Below, one piece after another: positions 59,695 to 64,000 of a DNA stretch of 64,000 bases (position 1 is its first letter; every line of letters begins with the position of its first letter). Location: positions 124,001-188,000 of the forward strand of contig JAEYPR010000003.1 in assembly GCA_023410535.1 (NCBI GenBank). The letters are read 5' to 3'. The notes under the pieces were generated by a model. The model did no database searches. It was not told where the DNA came from and worked only from the letters and a program-made list of their open reading frames with translations. Both the position numbers and the translations under genes were made by a program. Source of the DNA: Bacillota bacterium (GTDB taxonomy: Bacteria > Bacillota > UBA4882 > UBA8346).

Positions 59695-61788
59695 GTGCAT
59701 TCCAAAAAGACGATTTTACTCGTTGAAGATGACTTGGCTCATAAAGAAGTGATCTTTCGCTCCTTTGAAAACATCCCCGATTTCGAACTGATCTGGTCGG
59801 GAACCTTGGCGGAGGCGCGCCATCAGCTTAGCGAATCTCGTCCCGCCTTGATCATCTCCGACTGGCGGCTCACCGACGGTCAGGGGACCGATCTGCTCCA
59901 CGTGGTTCAAGCGGAAATCCCGTTAATTCTGATGACCAGTTACGGCAATGAAGAATTGGCAGTCGAGTTCATCAAAGCCGGCATCAGCGATTATCTGGTG
60001 AAATCCCCGCAAGCATTCGAAAATTTACCCAATAACGTGCGCCGGGCGCTACGGGAATGGGATAATATTATTGCCTTGAAAAAAGCCGAAAAGGCGTTAA
60101 TCGAAAGCGAAGAACGCTACCGGCTGGCCACCGAAGGCGCCAATGACGTGATCTGGGATTACGATCCCCTTTCCCAAAAGATCTATTTGTCCGGCCGTTG
60201 GATCGAACTGCTGGGAATCGGTTCAGAACCATCCTGGTGCACCTATCAACAACTGCTGCAACAGATTCACCCCAACGACCGCTCCCAAATTCTCCGGAAA
60301 TGCCGGCGCCATATTCGCGGCGAAACCGACTACTTCAAATACGAATGTCAACTGGCAACCACCGATTCCAGCTACAAATGGGTGTTCATCCGCGGCAAAG
60401 CGCTCTATAACGAGTTGGGACAATTCGTCCGTTTTGCCGGGTCGTTCACCGACATCTCCATGCACAAGGAGAATCTCAACCGGATCGAAGAATTGGCGTA
60501 TTACGACGCGGTTACCGGCTTGCCCAACCGGGTCCAGTTCACCAACCAATTGGAAGCGACCTTGGCAAACCTGGCGACAGATCTAGGCGGCGCTATTTTT
60601 TATATCGATATCGACAACTTCAAAATTATCAACGACACCTTAGGCCACTCCTATGGCGACCGTTGCCTGCAAAGTCTAAGCCATGTCCTTGGCAACCTGG
60701 CCATCCCGGGGCAGTTTCTGTGCCGGCTGGGCGGCGACGAGTTTGTGATGCTGGTCCCCAACATCGCCGATCCGGACGAACTGTCGGAGCTGGCCCAAAT
60801 GATTCTGGCTTGTTTCACGGCGCCTTTAGTGATCGAGGAAAACCATTTCTATATCACCGCCAGTATTGGCATTGCGACCTATCCGGCGGACGGCGCCACC
60901 GTGGATGAACTGTTGAAGAACGCCGATGCCGCCATGTATCAATCGAAAGCCCAGGGAAAAAACACCTTTACCGTTTTCGACCGTTCCATCAGCGCCGCGA
61001 TCTTTGAGAAGATGCAGTTGGGGAACAGTCTCCGCCGAGCCCTGGAAAATAACGAATTCGAACTTTATTACCAGCCGCAATTCGAAACCCGTTCCGGCAT
61101 GATCCATGGCTTTGAAGCCCTGATTCGCTGGAACAGTCCGCAACTGGGCCTCGTATCACCGTTGCGTTTCATCCGTTTGGCGGAAGAGTTGGCCCTGATC
61201 GTGCCGATCGGCTATTGGGTGCTCCGGAACGCCTGCCGGTTCGCGGCGTCGTTATACCGCAACTACTCCGATCTGCATATCGCCATTAATCTGTCCTACG
61301 TCCAACTTTTACAAACCGATTTCGTGGCGATGGTCAAATCGATTATCCAAACCAGCGGCGTCCCCCCGCATATTATCAGTCTGGAGATTACCGAAAGCGT
61401 GTTGATGGAGTCGTTTGATTCAACCGTCGAAAAACTGGCGCAATTGAAGGAGTTTGGCATCCACATCGCGCTCGACGACTTCGGGACCGGCTACTCCTCG
61501 TTGAACTACCTCAAGCGGTTGCCGATCAGTGTGGTCAAGATCGACAAGTCTTTTTTGGAGGATGTGCGCGCCACCGACGAGCAGGAGATTATCGGGCTGA
61601 TTGTCCAGCTGGCGCATACCATCGGGCTGAAAGTCGTCGCCGAAGGGGTGGAAACCCGGGAACAGCTGCAGTTGTTGCGCAATTACCGTTGCGATTACGT
61701 CCAGGGCTTTCTGTTCAGCCGGCCGGTCCCCGAGACCGCGGTCTTTGCTTTTCTCGCCCAATTAAATACGTCCAATCCGTTTGCATAG
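59695..61788 (+). CDS. REC-PAS-GGDEF-EAL c-di-GMP signalling protein
   Basis: A 697-residue cytoplasmic protein. The receiver domain (about 5-120) has Asp56 in IISDWRLTDG; a PAS domain (about 138-255) follows, with a PAC-like end (VRFAGSFTDIS); then GGDEF (about 270-430) with intact RLGGDEF but no RxxD I-site (IPGQ instead); and EAL (about 445-690) with intact FEALIRW, NLSYVQL, EITESVLME, ALDDFGTGYSS, VVKIDKSFL, VAEGVE and YVQGF. It could both make and break c-di-GMP, set by phosphorylation. GTG 59695 follows AGGTGG by five bases; the GTG at 59686 is inside that site. A receiver gene and a sensor kinase follow directly. Confidence 0.93.
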   Translation: MHSKKTILLVEDDLAHKEVIFRSFENIPDFELIWSGTLAEARHQLSESRPALIISDWRLTDGQGTDLLHVVQAEIPLILMTSYGNEELAVEFIKAGISDYLVKSPQAFENLPNNVRRALREWDNIIALKKAEKALIESEERYRLATEGANDVIWDYDPLSQKIYLSGRWIELLGIGSEPSWCTYQQLLQQIHPNDRSQILRKCRRHIRGETDYFKYECQLATTDSSYKWVFIRGKALYNELGQFVRFAGSFTDISMHKENLNRIEELAYYDAVTGLPNRVQFTNQLEATLANLATDLGGAIFYIDIDNFKIINDTLGHSYGDRCLQSLSHVLGNLAIPGQFLCRLGGDEFVMLVPNIADPDELSELAQMILACFTAPLVIEENHFYITASIGIATYPADGATVDELLKNADAAMYQSKAQGKNTFTVFDRSISAAIFEKMQLGNSLRRALENNEFELYYQPQFETRSGMIHGFEALIRWNSPQLGLVSPLRFIRLAEELALIVPIGYWVLRNACRFAASLYRNYSDLHIAINLSYVQLLQTDFVAMVKSIIQTSGVPPHIISLEITESVLMESFDSTVEKLAQLKEFGIHIALDDFGTGYSSLNYLKRLPISVVKIDKSFLEDVRATDEQEIIGLIVQLAHTIGLKVVAEGVETREQLQLLRNYRCDYVQGFLFSRPVPETAVFAFLAQLNTSNPFA

Positions 61789-61815
61789 AATCATCCGTCA
61801 AAGGAGGTCTGCATC

Positions 61816-62256
61816 ATGAACGGCGATGCCCTGGTTATTTTACTGGTTGAAGACAATGCCGATCACGCCGAGTTGATCATGCGGTGCTTTGAGGAACACC
61901 GGGTGGCGAACCGTGTTTATCATCTGTCCGATGGAGAAACCGCCCTTCATTACCTCACCGGGGTCGCCGCCTACGCGGACCGCACCCAATATCCGTTACC
62001 CCACTTGATCCTGCTTGATTTGCGCATTCCCAAAATCGACGGATTGCAAGTCTTAACCCGGATCAAAAAAGACGACCAATTGCGTCAGATTCCGGTGGTG
62101 GTCCTCTCCTCTTCCGAAAACGAGAAGGATTTGTTGACCGCTTATGAAAACTACGTCAACAGTTATGTAGTCAAGCCGCTTGATTTCCAAAAGTTCATGC
62201 AACTGATGGAGGAGCTTAATTTTTATTGGCTCGGTTGGAACAAAGTCCCCTATTGA
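61816..62256 (+). CDS. Single-domain response regulator, Rcp1-like
   Basis: A 146-residue lone receiver of the kind that partners phytochrome-type kinases. The acidic pair is in LVEDNADHAEL, the phosphoacceptor is Asp68 in ILLDLRIPKIDG, the Ser is in VVLSSSENE, and the Lys is in YVVKPL. The insert before Asp68 (GVAAYADRTQYPLP) is typical of Rcp-type receivers. AAGGAGG lies upstream of the ATG. It sits between the GGDEF-EAL protein and the sensor kinase, probably relaying phosphate between them. Confidence 0.92.
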   Translation: MNGDALVILLVEDNADHAELIMRCFEEHRVANRVYHLSDGETALHYLTGVAAYADRTQYPLPHLILLDLRIPKIDGLQVLTRIKKDDQLRQIPVVVLSSSENEKDLLTAYENYVNSYVVKPLDFQKFMQLMEELNFYWLGWNKVPY

Positions 62257-62277
62257 GCCTCGGCCAAAGGAGTCGCG

Positions 62278-64000
62278 ATGCGGAAAATCAGCACCAAAAT
62301 TTTTATTGCCATTTTAGCCAGCTCGATTTTGGTCGCAACCGTGGTCGGGGTTTTGATTTTGCTCGAAACCAGCCAAGTGATCGTCACCGAAACCACGGAA
62401 AAGATCGAGTGCCTGACCAAAAGCTATACCTATCAATTTGATCAGCGTTTCCGCAACGTCGACACTTCGTTGCGCAACTTGCAAGCGTACGTGATTTCAA
62501 CCTTCGACACGGCCCGCTTCCGGCGGAATCACCGCTACCTGTATCAATACAAAGCGATGATGACCCCGTTGATCAAAAACACCCTAACCGCCACTCCCGG
62601 CGTGATTAACGCCTACTTTTATTTCGATCCCAACCTGATTGGAGAACCCAACGATATCTGGTTCACGCGTCAAACCCCGGACGGGTCGCTCCGGCGCATG
62701 CCGGAGATTAAAGACAAATATTACTTCAACCCCAATAACCCGCAAGCGACCTGGTTCTATCAGGCAATCCGCGAGCGCAAGACCATTACCACCGATCCTT
62801 ACCATGATCCCTTCGCCAATCAGATGATGCTCATCTCGTGCACCAGCCCGATTTATCAGGACGGTCTTCTGATCGGGGTCGTCGGTTTTGACTTTCGCTT
62901 CGACGATATTTATCAGTCGGTCCAAAACATTAAGCCCTATCAAACCGGTTATGCGTTCCTCATGAACAACCAGTTGCATTGGATTATCCATCCCAAGCTG
63001 AGCAAAGGCTTGACCAGCAATCTTTTGGAATCACGGCTTTATCCGCAGTTAACCAAAACGCTGGCAACCGACGATTCGGGCATTATGAGTTATCGCGACG
63101 AATCGGGCGTTGCGCGAGTCGCCGCCTTCGCCAAGCTGTCCAACGGCTGGGTATTGGGAATCACCACGCCATTGCAAGACGCCTATCAACGGGTCACCGC
63201 GATCCGCACGATCATCCTGGTGGCGCTGGGCATCGGCGTCCTGCTCGCGCTGGGCGCCGCACTGATCGTAGGCCGGTTAATCTCTCAACCCTTCAACCGG
63301 CTGGTGGAATATATCAACAGCGTGGCTCTTGGCAACCTGGATATTGAGATCCCTTTCCGCTACCACGATGAAATCGGCGTCGTTTATGACAAATTCCGGC
63401 ATATGGTCACTTCCCTGCAAACCGCCCGCAACGAGATTACCAACTCCAATCAGGACCTGCTCACCAAAAACGCCGAGTTGGAGCGGTTTACCTATACGGT
63501 ATCCCATGACTTAAAAAGCCCGCTGATCACCATCAAAAGTTTCGCGGGACTGATCGCCAAGGAGATCGCGCAAGGGCGGTACGACCGGGTTCACTCCGAT
63601 TTGCAACGGGTGGGGAATGCCGCCGATAAAATGGCGGAATTATTAGAGGGACTGCTGGAACTGTCGCGGATCGGACGAATGGCCAACCCTTCGGAGACCA
63701 TTGCGATGAGCGGGTTAGCCCAGGAAGTCCGGGAGTTACTGTTTGAAATCATCCAGGCCAAGCAGGTTCAAGTGCGGATTCAGACGGACATGCCGCCGGT
63801 GGTGGGTGATCAAAACCGGATTCGGGAAGTGTGGCAGAACCTGTTGGAAAACGCGGTGAAGTTTATGGATAAGGATGGCGGGACGGTCGAGCTCGGTTGT
63901 TTGATTCACCAAGCAAAGCCGGTCTATTTTGTCAGTGACAACGGGCCGGGCATCCCCGCCCAATATCACGAAAAAATCTTCGGCCTCTTCGATAAGCTCG
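62278..64000 (+). CDS. Sensor histidine kinase with Cache and HAMP domains, 3' end outside window
   Basis: At least 574 codons, open to the window end. After a membrane helix (residues about 7-29) comes a large extracytoplasmic dCache sensor (YFYFDPNLIGEP, GVVGFDFRFDDIYQS), a second helix near 303-325, HAMP, a coiled coil, HisKA with YTVSHDLKSPLITIKSFAG, and an ATPase domain (NLLENAVKFMDKDGG, DNGPGIP) that is cut at FGLFDKL. ATG 62278 follows AAAGGAG. It begins 21 bases after the lone receiver. Cache domains bind small extracellular ligands. It likely phosphorylates the two receivers upstream and thereby steers c-di-GMP level. Confidence 0.9.
   Translation, partial: MRKISTKIFIAILASSILVATVVGVLILLETSQVIVTETTEKIECLTKSYTYQFDQRFRNVDTSLRNLQAYVISTFDTARFRRNHRYLYQYKAMMTPLIKNTLTATPGVINAYFYFDPNLIGEPNDIWFTRQTPDGSLRRMPEIKDKYYFNPNNPQATWFYQAIRERKTITTDPYHDPFANQMMLISCTSPIYQDGLLIGVVGFDFRFDDIYQSVQNIKPYQTGYAFLMNNQLHWIIHPKLSKGLTSNLLESRLYPQLTKTLATDDSGIMSYRDESGVARVAAFAKLSNGWVLGITTPLQDAYQRVTAIRTIILVALGIGVLLALGAALIVGRLISQPFNRLVEYINSVALGNLDIEIPFRYHDEIGVVYDKFRHMVTSLQTARNEITNSNQDLLTKNAELERFTYTVSHDLKSPLITIKSFAGLIAKEIAQGRYDRVHSDLQRVGNAADKMAELLEGLLELSRIGRMANPSETIAMSGLAQEVRELLFEIIQAKQVQVRIQTDMPPVVGDQNRIREVWQNLLENAVKFMDKDGGTVELGCLIHQAKPVYFVSDNGPGIPAQYHEKIFGLFDKL

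Noticed and set aside
62584..62991. A 135-codon minus-strand gene
   Set aside because: It is antisense to the Cache domain of the kinase that reads through without a stop from 62278 to the window end.

Overview
The window looks like a chromosome segment of a spore-forming member of the Bacillota with an outer membrane (Hydrogenispora/Limnochordia-type lineages come to mind; this is inference from gene content, not a database match). The Bacillota side rests on a DUF1450/YuzB protein, a Spo0E-like peptide, YesM/YesN-type regulators, cre-like operators and strong GGAGG ribosome sites. The outer-membrane side rests on a 934-residue beta-barrel protein, a giant protein ending in an OmpA peptidoglycan-binding domain, and two sugar-binding proteins whose signal peptides lack a lipobox cysteine. 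No rRNA, tRNA, insertion sequence, prophage or CRISPR array was seen.

Layout. 1-1757: 3' part of glucose-6-phosphate dehydrogenase and a cyclase-family hydrolase. 1884-4404 (minus): redox operon of an FAD oxidoreductase, a DUF1450 protein and thioredoxin reductase, preceded by an orphan intrinsic terminator. 4896-7777: His-rich peptide, membrane diguanylate cyclase, AraC regulator and a small SinR/Cas2-like protein.

7922-26980 is a carbohydrate utilisation region. On the minus strand are a LacI regulator and an operon of binding protein, two ABC permeases and a GH2 enzyme, driven by a near-consensus promoter that carries two abutting cre-like operators. On the plus strand are a YesM/YesN-type two-component system, a second binding protein with two permeases, a heparinase II/III-like lyase, a GH88 unsaturated glucuronyl hydrolase and a DUF2264 protein; a secreted GDSL esterase faces them. 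Together they suggest import of uronic-acid-containing oligosaccharides and their breakdown in the cytoplasm. No ABC ATPase is encoded, so a shared one elsewhere is expected.

27104-39855 is mixed: EamA transporter, AraC regulator, UppP, a Spo0E-like gene whose stop overlaps that of uppP, a DUF2971 protein, a histidine kinase with an AraC-type response regulator, an EAL phosphodiesterase, a lone receiver domain, two MFS transporters and a DUF554 membrane protein.

39976-40209 holds four tandem copies of a 62/63-bp unit, each with a perfect DnaA box (TTATCCACA on the minus strand). 40303-59184 (minus) is a two-gene unit: an outer-membrane beta-barrel followed by a 5344-residue protein with about 32 DUF11-like domains, SdrD-B-like, TIG and OmpA domains. 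Divergent from it, 59695-64000 encodes a REC-PAS-GGDEF-EAL protein behind a sigma-D-like promoter, a lone receiver and a sensor kinase cut by the window end. The combination of giant putative surface fibre, dedicated barrel and adjacent c-di-GMP signalling is the strongest candidate here for an undescribed system.
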